Origin: Maricaulis sp965228215
Lineage (GTDB): Bacteria; Pseudomonadota; Alphaproteobacteria; Caulobacterales; Maricaulaceae
DNA: 64,000 nt
NCBI GenBank assembly: GCA_965228215.1
Contig: OZ245800.1
Location: forward strand, 682,001 to 746,000
Direction: 5' to 3'
The notes below the pieces were generated by a model. The model was not told the origin of the DNA. It ran no database searches and saw only the letters and a list, made by a program, of their open reading frames with translations. Positions within the stretch are counted from its first letter, which is position 1. Every line of letters begins with the position of its first letter. A program made the position numbers and the translations under genes. Below are positions 39,467-51,070 of this stretch, one piece after another.

Positions 39467-42334
39467 TCATTCGGCATCGCGCGGCAGGATGCTGACCCGC
39501 CAGGCGCGTTCGGATTGCAGGTATTCTTCGGCGAGAGCAACCAGTTCTTCCCGCTCGATGGCCTCGTAATCGCTGGCCACCGTGCGCAGGCGATCCAGCC
39601 GGTCATCGCGCCAGTAGGATCGCGACAAACCTCCCAGCCACCAGCCATTGCTCTCACGGCTTTCCTCGATCTGCTCGAGCACCGGACGCCGGGCCCGCAG
39701 CATTTCGTCCTCGGAAATGCCACCGGCCGCCATCTCGGCCGCCAGTTCCTCGATCGCGGCATAGGTCGCGTCGAGATCGGCGGACTGCACATCGACACCG
39801 ACCCAGAGATAGCCGTAATCGCGATAAACGTCCGACGTGAAGTCATTGGAGATCGCGGAATAGGTGAATCCTTCCTGTTCGCGCAGGCGTTCGGTCAGCT
39901 TGAGGTCGAACACCGCGTTCAGCAGCGCCAGGCGACGGGCGCGCTGGCGGTCGGAATAATCGACGGTCGGCCAGTAGATATTCGCCATGGCCTGTTGCGG
40001 ATTGCCGTTGTGCTGCAGCTCGATCGGCTCGGCGACCGGGTCCGGGAAGCGCAGGATCCGTGCGTCCTCATAGTCCGGCCAGGCCTCGGATCGGGCGGGC
40101 AGTGTGCCCAGGGTCGCACCGATGATCGACACGACGGTGTCCTCGCTGACATCACCGACGACGGTGATCTCGATCGGGGCCTGCTCGAGTGCCGGCGTCA
40201 GATAGGCCTGCACGGTCTCCATGGTGATACCGGCAATCTCCTCGGCATCCGGGAAACCGAACCGCGGATCGCCGCTGCGCAGCATGCGAGACACATCGGT
40301 CTGCACGACACCCGTCGGGCTCGCGTAGAAATTCCGCCGGAACTCCGGGGCCAGGGCCAGGAATTGCGCGAGACCTTCCGAACGCCAGCCCGGATCCGTC
40401 ATAAAGGCCGTGAAGACCTGGAATTGCGTCTCCAGATCGGTCGGCGTCGTGGTCGAGGTGAAGCGGAACGTATCCCCGCCGACGGCGAAACCGACGCCGA
40501 CATCACGACCGGCCAGCACCCGGCCGAGTTCGTCGGAACTGTGGGCACCGAGACCAGATTGGGCGAAAATCCAGCCCGCCACGAGATCAACGGCCGGTGC
40601 CGGGCTCGGCTCCAGCTCGCCGCGACCGAAATCGACGCGCACCGAAATGCTCTCATCCTCGAAATCGGTTTGTTTGAACGTGACGGCAACGCCATTGTCG
40701 AAACGCAGGCGGACCAGTCCGAGATCCTCGATCTCCTCGCGTTCGACAACCGAGCCGGCCGGTCCGAAATCGGTGTAGGCGAATTCGAGGGCACCGGCAT
40801 CATCCGGCGCCTCGACTGCCACCGCCTGGCTCTCTTCCCAGACGGTCTTGATCGCGTCTTCGGCATTCTCGATCTCGACCGAGGATGCGAGGAAGACCAG
40901 CGGATCGATCCCGCGCCATTGCGCGCGGAACGCCTCGTTGACCGCATCAAGCGTGACCCGCGGACGCGACGCCTCGAAACGGGCAAGCGCCGTGGACGGG
41001 TGGGTCAGCACGCTTGCGCCTCGCCAGCCCGACCAAATGGAGTCGGCAAGCTGCGTGTTCTCACGCGTCCCGGCCTGGTCGGAAGCATTCAGGATCGCGG
41101 TGTACTGGTTGGCCAATTGCTCATCGAGTTCTGCCTGGGTGAAGCCAAACTCGATCGCGCGGCGCAATTCCTGCTCGACGAGGGCAAGCCCCTCTTCCCA
41201 ACGATCCGGCGGCGTGACGGCGAGGACCGACGCGCGCTCGGCGATGTCAAACTCGGTCGTGTGATTGGCACCGGCCTGCAGGAAGGGCGAGGTACCGCTC
41301 GACACCAGCGTCTGGAAACGGCGCGACAGGATGGCGTCGCCCAGATTGGCGAGATTGTTCTGGAAGCGGGCCTCGGACGTGTCGATGGTGACGGTGTGCG
41401 GACGCAGGGCGTCCACGGTCAGGATGGTGAAGACTTCCGGGTCATTGAAATAGCCGACCGAAAATGGCCGGGACGGATTGATTGTACCCAGATCCGGGTC
41501 TGGACGCGCATCCGCAGGACCGGTCCAGTCGTCGAAACCATCGCGGATCTTCTGCTCGATGACGTCCTCGTCGACATCACCGACAACGACCAGCATCGCC
41601 CGCTGGGGCACGTAGAAATTCTCGTAGAAATCGACGAAGCGATCGCGCTGTGCGGTCTCGATCACCTCGACCGTACCGATCGGATCGCGGTCTGCCACGA
41701 TCGAATTGGGCAGGCGGAAACGGCGCAGGGCGTCATTCCAGCGGCGCAGCGGCGTATTGCGGACGCGCTCTTCCGACAGGATCACCCCGCGCTCGCGATC
41801 GATCGCGTCGATATCCAGCGTCAATTCGCTGGCGGTCTCGCGCATCAGGAAGAGTGCCGTATCGACAGATTCCTCGTCGCTTTCGGGCAGGTCGAGCTGG
41901 TAACCAACCGTCTCGAAGCCGGTGAAGGCATTGGTATCGGGACCGAATTGCAGCCCGTAGCGCTCGAGCAGCGGCACCATCTCGCCCTCGGGAACCCGGG
42001 TCGATCCGTTGAACGCCATGTGTTCGATGAAATGTGCGAGGCCACGCTGGTCATCGGCTTCGCCGACCGAGCCCATGTTGAAGACCATGCGTACGGCAAC
42101 GGTGCCCGGCGGGGTCTCATTGCGCAGGATCGCGTAGCGCATCCCATTGTCCAGACGGCCATAGCGGATGGCCGGATCGGGCGGCAGGTCCGAAACATCA
42201 TGAACCCATTCCGCAGCGGCAAGCCGCTCGGCGTCGCTCAGCTGGACAGTCTCGTCCGCCGGCTGACAGGCGGTCAGGATCAGGCCGCACGCAAGCGGTG
42301 CAGCGAGGGCTCGAAGCCCCTTCAGAACACTCAT
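39467..42334 (-). CDS. M16 family zinc peptidase lipoprotein (pitrilysin-like)
   Basis: 955-aa two-lobed insulinase-family protease. The signal MSVLKGLRALAAPLACGLILTAC gives an outer or inner membrane lipoprotein. The inverted zinc motif HFIEH (His101, Glu104, His105) is in RGLAHFIEHMAFNGS, and a downstream Glu is available in DRERGVILSEE. Domains repeat: the N-terminal half is catalytic and the C-terminal half is the inactive partner with YAFPD-like FPDAEEIAGITMETVQAYL. The length is that of PqqL/YmxG double-domain forms. It probably degrades peptides in the periplasm. Coding is on the minus strand upstream of the FKBP gene (38-bp gap). Confidence 0.92.
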   Translation of the reverse strand: MSVLKGLRALAAPLACGLILTACQPADETVQLSDAERLAAAEWVHDVSDLPPDPAIRYGRLDNGMRYAILRNETPPGTVAVRMVFNMGSVGEADDQRGLAHFIEHMAFNGSTRVPEGEMVPLLERYGLQFGPDTNAFTGFETVGYQLDLPESDEESVDTALFLMRETASELTLDIDAIDRERGVILSEERVRNTPLRRWNDALRRFRLPNSIVADRDPIGTVEVIETAQRDRFVDFYENFYVPQRAMLVVVGDVDEDVIEQKIRDGFDDWTGPADARPDPDLGTINPSRPFSVGYFNDPEVFTILTVDALRPHTVTIDTSEARFQNNLANLGDAILSRRFQTLVSSGTSPFLQAGANHTTEFDIAERASVLAVTPPDRWEEGLALVEQELRRAIEFGFTQAELDEQLANQYTAILNASDQAGTRENTQLADSIWSGWRGASVLTHPSTALARFEASRPRVTLDAVNEAFRAQWRGIDPLVFLASSVEIENAEDAIKTVWEESQAVAVEAPDDAGALEFAYTDFGPAGSVVEREEIEDLGLVRLRFDNGVAVTFKQTDFEDESISVRVDFGRGELEPSPAPAVDLVAGWIFAQSGLGAHSSDELGRVLAGRDVGVGFAVGGDTFRFTSTTTPTDLETQFQVFTAFMTDPGWRSEGLAQFLALAPEFRRNFYASPTGVVQTDVSRMLRSGDPRFGFPDAEEIAGITMETVQAYLTPALEQAPIEITVVGDVSEDTVVSIIGATLGTLPARSEAWPDYEDARILRFPDPVAEPIELQHNGNPQQAMANIYWPTVDYSDRQRARRLALLNAVFDLKLTERLREQEGFTYSAISNDFTSDVYRDYGYLWVGVDVQSADLDATYAAIEELAAEMAAGGISEDEMLRARRPVLEQIEESRESNGWWLGGLSRSYWRDDRLDRLRTVASDYEAIEREELVALAEEYLQSERAWRVSILPRDAE

Positions 42335-42433
42335 TCATACCCCCTGGGCAAGCGCATCAGTCCCCGCGGAGGAGACTAGCGCGTCGCGTCGAGGTGTCGA
42401 ATGAAATCCCGGCAAGCCACTGCAATCGGCCGG

Positions 42434-44290
<1,857 letters not shown>

Positions 44291-44458
44291 GTTGGAACTC
44301 CATGCACGCGGTTCGGAGGAGGAGCATATCTCCGGATTCCATAATGACCAGCCCAAGAGGCATGCTGCGGTGCCAGACGACAAGCCACCGGCCGGACAGA
44401 ATCATCTAGAGTGGCAGCGGTTTGCTCGAAGCGGGCAATGATCATACGGACGGACGCG

Positions 44459-45679
44459 ATGTTTTCATTCATCAAATCCAGGAATGCCAGTTTCTCGGCT
44501 TCTGAACATGCTCTCATGGCGAGCGTGTTCGAGATTGCCGACGTCCCGACCGTGATGTTCGACAAACACGGCCATATCGCCGCAATCAATCCGGATTTCA
44601 GCCAGGTCTTCGGCTATGACCCCGAAGACATTCTGGCCAAACACGCCAATACGCTCGCCGCTCCGGGCATCGAATTGCTGGAACTCCTGACGCCGCGCAG
44701 CGTCGGCAGCAAGTCCCAGCCCAAACCGGTGGACCAGGTCTTCTTCGCCGATGCCAAAGGAGCCAGGTTCGAGGGCGCCCTGCATGGCTGCCAGGTGGTC
44801 AACGCGGACGGCGAATGCCTCGGTTATGTCGCAACCATTCACGATCTGCGGCTCAGCCGGCGCATGTCCAACCGGCTCGAGATCGCCGAACTCCGGCTGA
44901 AACAGGCGCTCGAGGCGGTTGATGACGGTGCGTGGACACTGGAAACCCGTACCGGCGTGGCCAAGATTTCCTCCCGCTTTGCCGCCATGCTGGGCCTGCC
45001 CGCGGTCGACGACACGATGTTGCACCGGGTGCAGTATCTCGAACACATCCATCCGGAGGACCGCGACATGGTTCGCGGCCGGATGAGTGCGCTGTCGGCC
45101 GGCGAGATTGACCGTTTCGACGATGAATACCGGCTAGCCCTAGCACATGGCGGCTATCGCTGGATCCGCAACAAGGGTCGCGTGATCGAGTTCGACAAGT
45201 CCGGCAAGCCGGTGCGGGCTTCCGGCCTCCTGCGCGACATCGACGAGCGCAAACGGCTCGAATTGCGCACGCGGGAGACCGAGCAATTATTCCGCGAGGC
45301 GCTCCAGGCTGTCGGCCAGACGCTCTGGACCACGGATTTCAATTCCGATGTCGTTCGCATCGAGGGGCCGCTTGTGGCCAGGCTGGGACATCCGGGACAA
45401 TCCCTCATCCTGACGCGGGAACGCTTCCGCGAGCTGGTACATCCGGATGATCTGGTACGCTCGATGGCCGCGTGGGAAACCGTGGTCGAGACTGATAGCG
45501 AGGCCTATGAATTCACCGGCCGAATGCTCGACACGACCGGGGAGGCCTTCATGATTCTGCTTCGCGCCCGGATCGCGGAACGGGACAAGAATGCCCGGCC
45601 TGCCCGGGCCACAGGCTTTATCCAGGAGTTGACGGATATTGCCGCGCTATCCACATCCTCTTCAGATTCTCCGGATTAG
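44459..45679 (+). CDS. Three-PAS-domain sensor protein without output domain
   Basis: 406-aa cytosolic protein of three PAS modules (about residues 20-130, 140-275 and 275-395). The first is a classic PAS fold (VPTVMFDKHGHIAAINPDFSQVFGYDPEDIL). The second and third are PAS_3-like with LRLKQALEAVDDGAWTLE and YRWIRNKGRVIEFDKSGKPVRASG, the PAC part. No kinase, GGDEF or HTH follows, and the last PAS ends at the C-terminus. It sits 32 bp before the seven-PAS kinase gene and its modules resemble that kinase's middle modules, so it may dimerise with it or be a duplication remnant. Alternative starts at 44438 and 44411 exist; none has a strong Shine-Dalgarno. Confidence 0.75.
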   Translation: MFSFIKSRNASFSASEHALMASVFEIADVPTVMFDKHGHIAAINPDFSQVFGYDPEDILAKHANTLAAPGIELLELLTPRSVGSKSQPKPVDQVFFADAKGARFEGALHGCQVVNADGECLGYVATIHDLRLSRRMSNRLEIAELRLKQALEAVDDGAWTLETRTGVAKISSRFAAMLGLPAVDDTMLHRVQYLEHIHPEDRDMVRGRMSALSAGEIDRFDDEYRLALAHGGYRWIRNKGRVIEFDKSGKPVRASGLLRDIDERKRLELRTRETEQLFREALQAVGQTLWTTDFNSDVVRIEGPLVARLGHPGQSLILTRERFRELVHPDDLVRSMAAWETVVETDSEAYEFTGRMLDTTGEAFMILLRARIAERDKNARPARATGFIQELTDIAALSTSSSDSPD

Positions 45680-45711
45680 TCTGCCGCCAAACGGACCTTC
45701 ACCACGCCTCA

Positions 45712-48700
45712 ATGACCGCCAAGACCCCCGATATCCAGCGTTCCCTGTTCACGCATTCACCCACGGCGGTGATTGCGGCGGATCTCGAACGCCGGATCAC
45801 CGGCCTCAACCCGGCGGCGGAGAAGCTTTTCGGCTATTCCACCGGAGAGCTCGAGGGGCGCGACACGCAGATCATCTATGCCGATCCGCGCGATTACGAA
45901 CGGCTGGGACGCACGAATTACCGTCCGGACATCGATGCTCCGACGCAAACCTACACGGTGAAATACCGCTCCCGCACCGGCCGCATTTTTGATGGCGAGA
46001 CGGTGGGCTGCCCTGTTCATGACGACACGGGCGAGCGGGTCGGTTTCATGTGTATCATCAAAGACATTTCCGACCGGCTGGGCCTGGAAGCCCGGCTGGA
46101 AGCGAGTGATATCCAGCTGCGCGCCGCCCTCTCCTCGGCGAATGAAGGCACGTATTCGCTCAATCTCGTCACCGGACTCGGCTCGATCCGGGGCTTCATC
46201 AATGAATTCCTCGGCATCTCGGCTGCAGACGCCACCATCTCCCGCCAGCGCTGGCTGGAAACCCTGCATCCGGACGACAGGGAGAGTTTCAGCCAGGCGC
46301 TCGACCAGATCGCCCGTACACCAGATGCCGCCATCGATATCGTCTCTCGCTCGCAGCGAAGTGATGGCGAGTGGCGCTGGCTGCATAATCGCGGACGGGT
46401 AACAGAATTCACCCGCGACGGTGCCCCGTTGCGGGTTTCAGGGGTGGTATCGGATGTCACCGACCGCCAGGAACTCGAACAGAAACTCGCGGAGAGCGAA
46501 CGCCTCTTGCGTGAGGCCATGAACACCACGAGTGAAGGCGCCTTCCGGGCCGATCTTGTGACGCGGACAGCCCAGGTCACCGGGATCTATTGCCGCCTGT
46601 TCGGCATCGACGCCGAGGTCGGGGAAATCTCGCGCGAAGCGTGGCTGGAACACGTACATCCGGACGATCTCAACATCGCCAACGGCGCCTGGCAGGCGAT
46701 GCTTGAAACCGGCGAGGCCGACACTTCCTACCGGGTGGCCGACCCCGATGGCGGATGGGTGTGGGTCAACAACCGGGCCCGCGTCATCGAACGCGACGAA
46801 AACGGGGTCGCCCTGCAGGCTTCGGGCCTGACAAGCGACATCACCGAACGCAAACGGCTCGAGCAACGGCTCGAGGACAGCGAACGCCTGCTCCGCGAGG
46901 CGCTTGAAGGCGCGGAATACGGTGCCTGGTCGATGGACCTGTCCGCCGAGACAATCCAGGTCTCCGGCTTCCTCGCCCGATTGCTGGGCGAAACAGCAGC
47001 GAATAGCGGCCTGCCGCTTCAAGGCGTCTTCGGCCTGATGGCTCCGGAATCGGCAAAACGTGCCCAAGCCGCCTACGCAAGGCTTCTTGCGGGCGAGTCC
47101 GTACACATGGAATACGCCTTCGTGCTGGAGGATGGCTCTTATCGCTGGATCCGGGATAATGGCCGCGTGGTCGAGTGGAATGCCGACGGCCGCCCGCTGC
47201 GCGCTGCCGGCGTGTCTGCCGACATTACCGAAGAAAAACGCCTCCAGTCCGAGGTCGAGGAGAGCCAGCGGCGCCTGCAGGAAGCCCTGCACGCCGCCGG
47301 CGAAGGCACGTGGCGGCTCAATCTGCGCACCCGTATCGCCGACATCACCGGCATTATCAGCGCCTTCATGGGCCTGCCGCATGCTGATGCCCGTGTGACC
47401 TATGATGACTGGGCCGAACGCATCCATGCGGATGACCGGTCCATCGCCGATCAATCCCTCGAAGCCCTGCGCGCCGGCGAGAGCGAAAGCGTGGATTTCG
47501 TCATCCGCTACGAGTCCGAACACAAAGGCTGGATCCGTCTGCACTATCGCGGAAAGGTTAGCGAGCGAGACGAGGACGGACAGCCGATCTACGTCACCGG
47601 CTTCATGGCCGACATCACGGAACGTCTCGAGACCGCCGAGCGTCTGGCCGAGCGCGAGATCCAGCTCGCTGACGCCATCGACGCCGCATCACTCGGTGTC
47701 TGGCGCGTCGCGACGGATGACGGGGTCATGCACGTGCATGGCGGCATCGCCTCGCAAATCGACGGTAAGGCCCCGGAAATCGTCCACAACCAGGATCAAT
47801 GGTTCGCCCGGGTTCATCCGGATGATCATGCCGGCCTGCGCGACGCCAATCTGGCCCTGCTGCGCGGCGACACCGATACGTTCGACCAGACCTATCGCCT
47901 GCGTCTGGACAGCGAGGAGTGGATCTGGGTCAGGGCGACCGGGCGGGTCATCCAGCGTGATGAGGAAGGCTGGGCCAGGGTCGCCAGCGGCGTCATCCAG
48001 GACATTGATGAAGCCAAGCGTCTCAATGATGCACTTTCTGCGGAACGCCTGCGTTTCGAGACGATCTACCGCGCCTCGTCGGCCATGATGCACACCATTG
48101 ATGGCGATGGTGTCATCGTGGACGTGTCCGACTACTGGCTGGCCCATCTCGGCTATGATCGCGACGAGGTCATCGGCCGGCGATCCGTGGAATTCCTGGT
48201 CCCGGAATCGCGAGATCGCGCCGAGACGATCAACTTGCCGGAACTCTTCCGCACCGGCCGGAATGCCAATATCCCCTACCGCTTCATCCGCAAGAATGGC
48301 GAAGTGCTCGATGTGTTGCTGTCATCCTTCCTCGAACGCGACCGTAAGGGGCGCCCGCGCTTTAGCTACGCCGTGATGACCGACATCACGCCGCTGCGCG
48401 CGGCGTACGAACAGTTGGAGCGTTCGAACCGCGAGCTCGACCAGTTCGCGACCGTTGCCAGTCACGATCTCCAGGAACCGCTGCGCAAGATTTCGGCCTT
48501 CGCCAGCCTCGTCCGCTCCCGCTACAGCGATACGATCGATCCGGAAGGTCAGCGCTGCCTGGACTTCCTGGTCGATGCTGCCCAGCGGATGCAGCGCCTG
48601 ATCGACGATCTGCTCGCCTATTCGAAAATGTCCAGTCAGCCCCTCAAACTCGAGGAATTCACCCTGGCGGACCTTGTCGGCGAAGTTCTCGAGCGCCTGG

Positions 48701-49122
48701 CCGACAGTGTGGAAACGTCGAATGCAAAGATCGAGCTGCTCGATCTTCCGCCGATCCGCGGCGATCGATTCCTGCTTGGCCAGGCGCTGCAGAACCTGAT
48801 CTCCAACGCGCTGAAATATTGCGATGAGGACGTGCCCGTGATCGAGATCGGCAGCCGCTCCGACGACAGCGAATGGACGATCTGGATCAAGGATAACGGT
48901 ATCGGCCTTGAACCGCGTTTCGCGGACCAGATCTTCGCGCCTTTCCGTCGGCTTCACACGCGCGAGGAATACGAGGGAACGGGAATCGGCCTGGCTATCG
49001 TCCGCCAAGCCGTCGAACGGCTTGGCGGACGGATCTGGGTGGAAAGCCAGCCAGGTAATGGCGCTCAATTCACCTTCACCCTGCCGCGCCCGCAACTGGT
49101 TGATCTGCCAACATCGGCCTAG
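45712..49122 (+). CDS. Multi-PAS sensor histidine kinase (seven PAS modules)
   Basis: 1136-aa soluble hybrid-less kinase. PAS 1 begins SPTAVIAADLERRITGLNPAAEKLFGYS. PAS 2-6 are five tandem repeats of about 125 residues sharing an opening L-(L/Q)-R-x-A-(L/M) and a closing DIT(E/D)R-type PAC with (L/R)LEQ(R/K)LExSE helices. PAS 7 (MMHTIDGDGVIVDVSDYWLAHLGYDRDEV) is again a typical PAS. The HisKA phosphoacceptor is His918 in ASHDLQEPLRKI, and the HATPase has NLISNALKY, DNGIGL and GTGIGLAI. No receiver domain, cofactor-binding Cys or LOV motif (GRNCRF) is present. Ligand unknown. Confidence 0.88.
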   Translation: MTAKTPDIQRSLFTHSPTAVIAADLERRITGLNPAAEKLFGYSTGELEGRDTQIIYADPRDYERLGRTNYRPDIDAPTQTYTVKYRSRTGRIFDGETVGCPVHDDTGERVGFMCIIKDISDRLGLEARLEASDIQLRAALSSANEGTYSLNLVTGLGSIRGFINEFLGISAADATISRQRWLETLHPDDRESFSQALDQIARTPDAAIDIVSRSQRSDGEWRWLHNRGRVTEFTRDGAPLRVSGVVSDVTDRQELEQKLAESERLLREAMNTTSEGAFRADLVTRTAQVTGIYCRLFGIDAEVGEISREAWLEHVHPDDLNIANGAWQAMLETGEADTSYRVADPDGGWVWVNNRARVIERDENGVALQASGLTSDITERKRLEQRLEDSERLLREALEGAEYGAWSMDLSAETIQVSGFLARLLGETAANSGLPLQGVFGLMAPESAKRAQAAYARLLAGESVHMEYAFVLEDGSYRWIRDNGRVVEWNADGRPLRAAGVSADITEEKRLQSEVEESQRRLQEALHAAGEGTWRLNLRTRIADITGIISAFMGLPHADARVTYDDWAERIHADDRSIADQSLEALRAGESESVDFVIRYESEHKGWIRLHYRGKVSERDEDGQPIYVTGFMADITERLETAERLAEREIQLADAIDAASLGVWRVATDDGVMHVHGGIASQIDGKAPEIVHNQDQWFARVHPDDHAGLRDANLALLRGDTDTFDQTYRLRLDSEEWIWVRATGRVIQRDEEGWARVASGVIQDIDEAKRLNDALSAERLRFETIYRASSAMMHTIDGDGVIVDVSDYWLAHLGYDRDEVIGRRSVEFLVPESRDRAETINLPELFRTGRNANIPYRFIRKNGEVLDVLLSSFLERDRKGRPRFSYAVMTDITPLRAAYEQLERSNRELDQFATVASHDLQEPLRKISAFASLVRSRYSDTIDPEGQRCLDFLVDAAQRMQRLIDDLLAYSKMSSQPLKLEEFTLADLVGEVLERLADSVETSNAKIELLDLPPIRGDRFLLGQALQNLISNALKYCDEDVPVIEIGSRSDDSEWTIWIKDNGIGLEPRFADQIFAPFRRLHTREEYEGTGIGLAIVRQAVERLGGRIWVESQPGNGAQFTFTLPRPQLVDLPTSA

Positions 49123-49157
49123 GCCCGTTTCGCCCCAGTTTCACCCAGGGCGCAACG

Positions 49158-50393
49158 CTACTCGAAGCGAAGCGCGTCGATCGGGTTCAGCCGCGAGGCG
49201 CGATGCGCCGGGTAGAAGCCGAAAAACACGCCGACAAAGACCGACGCCCCGATAGCGAGCGCGACAATCAATGGACTGACCGCGATATCCAGCTGGCCCA
49301 CCTGCGCGTAAATCGTCGTCCCGGCCACGCCGGTTGCCAGACCCGCCAACCCCCCGATCATGCACAGCACGATGCTCTCGATCAGGAATTGATTGCGGAT
49401 ATCGCGACGCCGCGCACCGATGGCCAGGCGCAGCCCGATCTCGCGGGTCCGCTCGGTCACCGAGACCAGCATGATGTTCATGATGCCGATACCGCCAACC
49501 AGCAGCACAATCCCAGCGCCCACGGCGAGCAGAAGGCCCAGCTGGCTCTCCGTCTCGTTTCGGGCGCGGATGAATTCCGCCAGGCTGGACACCACGAAAT
49601 CATCGTCCGCGCCAGGCAGGATATCGCGCCGGATCCGCATCAGATCCTGGATGTCCGCGATCACGCGTGCCACGGATTCGCCTGCGGCCACGTCGATATA
49701 GATGGTCTGTACAGGGTCGCGGACTGTTTGCTGCAGTGTCGTGCCCAGCCTTTGCCGGACCGTCGACAGCGGCGCGAAAATTATGTCGTCCTGGTCCTGG
49801 CCCCAGGAGGTCTCTCCCTTGGCCGCGACCGTTCCGATGATCTCGAAAGGCTGTCCGGCAATACGGATGGATTGTCCGATCGGACTCGCTCCGTCGAACA
49901 ATTCACGGATGATTGTCTGCCCGACCACGGCATAGCGCCGGCCGGAATCCTCTTCGGACGGCGAGAATGACCGGCCTTCGTCGATCACCCAGCCCCGCGC
50001 ATCGAAATAGTCGGAATTCACACCCCCGATGCGCGTGGACCAGTTCACTCCGCCGAAGACCACGCTGGAACTGCTGTTCACCTCGCCCGAGACGCCGGAG
50101 ATACCGGCGATCTCGTTGCGCACGGCCAGGACATCGCCGTCCGTGAGCGGTGTTGCGGTTCCGGCGCCGCCGCGACGGCCGCCGAAGATCCGGGACCCCG
50201 GACGCATGATCAGGAGATTGGCGCCGAAACTGTCGATCTGGGCCTCGACGGCGCGTTTCGTCCCCTCACTGATCGAGACGAGAACGATGACCGACGCGAC
50301 GCCGATGATCACACCCAGCATGGCCAGGGCGCTGCGCAACGCATTGATCCGCAGGGCCGTGATGGCCACGCCGATGGAGGCGAGAATATTCAT
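49158..50393 (-). CDS. MacB-type ABC transporter permease
   Basis: 411-aa inner membrane subunit of a MacB-family exporter, lacking the fused ATPase of E. coli MacB. TM1 begins ALRINALRSALAMLGVIIGVASVI. A large periplasmic domain follows (about residues 50-285) and three C-terminal TM helices include the conserved GGIGIMNIMLVSVTERTREIGLRLAIGAR. The C-terminus PAHRASRLNPIDALRFE is the family hallmark. Its start overlaps the ATPase stop by 4 nt (ATGA at 50390-50393), and it is the last gene of the three-gene exporter. Confidence 0.9.
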   Translation of the reverse strand: MNILASIGVAITALRINALRSALAMLGVIIGVASVIVLVSISEGTKRAVEAQIDSFGANLLIMRPGSRIFGGRRGGAGTATPLTDGDVLAVRNEIAGISGVSGEVNSSSSVVFGGVNWSTRIGGVNSDYFDARGWVIDEGRSFSPSEEDSGRRYAVVGQTIIRELFDGASPIGQSIRIAGQPFEIIGTVAAKGETSWGQDQDDIIFAPLSTVRQRLGTTLQQTVRDPVQTIYIDVAAGESVARVIADIQDLMRIRRDILPGADDDFVVSSLAEFIRARNETESQLGLLLAVGAGIVLLVGGIGIMNIMLVSVTERTREIGLRLAIGARRRDIRNQFLIESIVLCMIGGLAGLATGVAGTTIYAQVGQLDIAVSPLIVALAIGASVFVGVFFGFYPAHRASRLNPIDALRFE

Positions 50394-51070
50394 GACCGGT
50401 CCTCCACGATCTTGCCGTCCCGGAAAACGAGCTGGCGCTTGGCGTGATCGGCGACATCCTGCTCGTGCGTGACGAGGATGATGGTGATCCCGTCACGATT
50501 GAGCTGATCAAAGATCGCCATGATATCCGCCGACGTCTTGGTATCCAAAGCACCTGTCGGCTCGTCGGCCAGGAGAATGCTGGGATCATTGACCAGGGCC
50601 CGCGCGATCGCGACACGCTGCTGCTGGCCACCCGACATCTGGGACGGATGGTGACCGGCGCGGTCACCCAGTCCGACCTGTTCCAGGCGTTCCATCGCCC
50701 GGCGGCGGCGCTCGTCGGCGTTCACGCCGGCATAGATCAGCGGCAGGGCCGCATTGTCGACGGCCGAAGTGCGCGGGAGGAGGTTGAATTGCTGGAAGAC
50801 GAAACCGACCTGGCGTCCGCGAAAACGGGCCAGTGATTCCACGTCCAGTTCGGACAGGTCATGACCGGCGACGGTCAGCTGACCCTGGCTGGGCCGATCC
50901 AGCGCACCGAGCAGGTTCATGAGGGTCGATTTACCCGAACCGGATGCGCCCATGACCGCCACATAACTGCCGGCCTCGATATCAAGGTTCACGCCATTGA
51001 GCGCATGGATGACTTCATCACCCATTTCATAGGTCTTCACCAGGTCGCGGCATTGGATCAGGGCCGTCAT
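50390..51070 (-). CDS. MacB/LolD-type ABC transporter ATPase
   Basis: 226-aa ATPase of the LolD/MacB clan. Walker A GASGSGKST, Q-loop FVFQQFNLLPR, signature MSGGQQQRVAIARAL, Walker B ILLADEPTGALD, switch histidine in LVTHEQDVADHA. Length is usual for stand-alone LolD-like ATPases. Its stop overlaps the permease start by 4 nt, and its start overlaps the adaptor stop by 4 nt, so three translationally coupled genes form a MacAB-like exporter. MacAB pumps export macrolides, haem precursors or lipopeptides; the substrate here is unknown. Confidence 0.93.
   Translation of the reverse strand: MTALIQCRDLVKTYEMGDEVIHALNGVNLDIEAGSYVAVMGASGSGKSTLMNLLGALDRPSQGQLTVAGHDLSELDVESLARFRGRQVGFVFQQFNLLPRTSAVDNAALPLIYAGVNADERRRRAMERLEQVGLGDRAGHHPSQMSGGQQQRVAIARALVNDPSILLADEPTGALDTKTSADIMAIFDQLNRDGITIILVTHEQDVADHAKRQLVFRDGKIVEDRS

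Noticed and set aside
39515..42379. 954-codon open frame antisense to the M16 peptidase gene
   Set aside because: The opposite strand encodes a complete M16 peptidase with signal peptide and zinc motif. The antisense product is His/Arg/Asp-rich with no family signature, as expected for a high-GC shadow frame.
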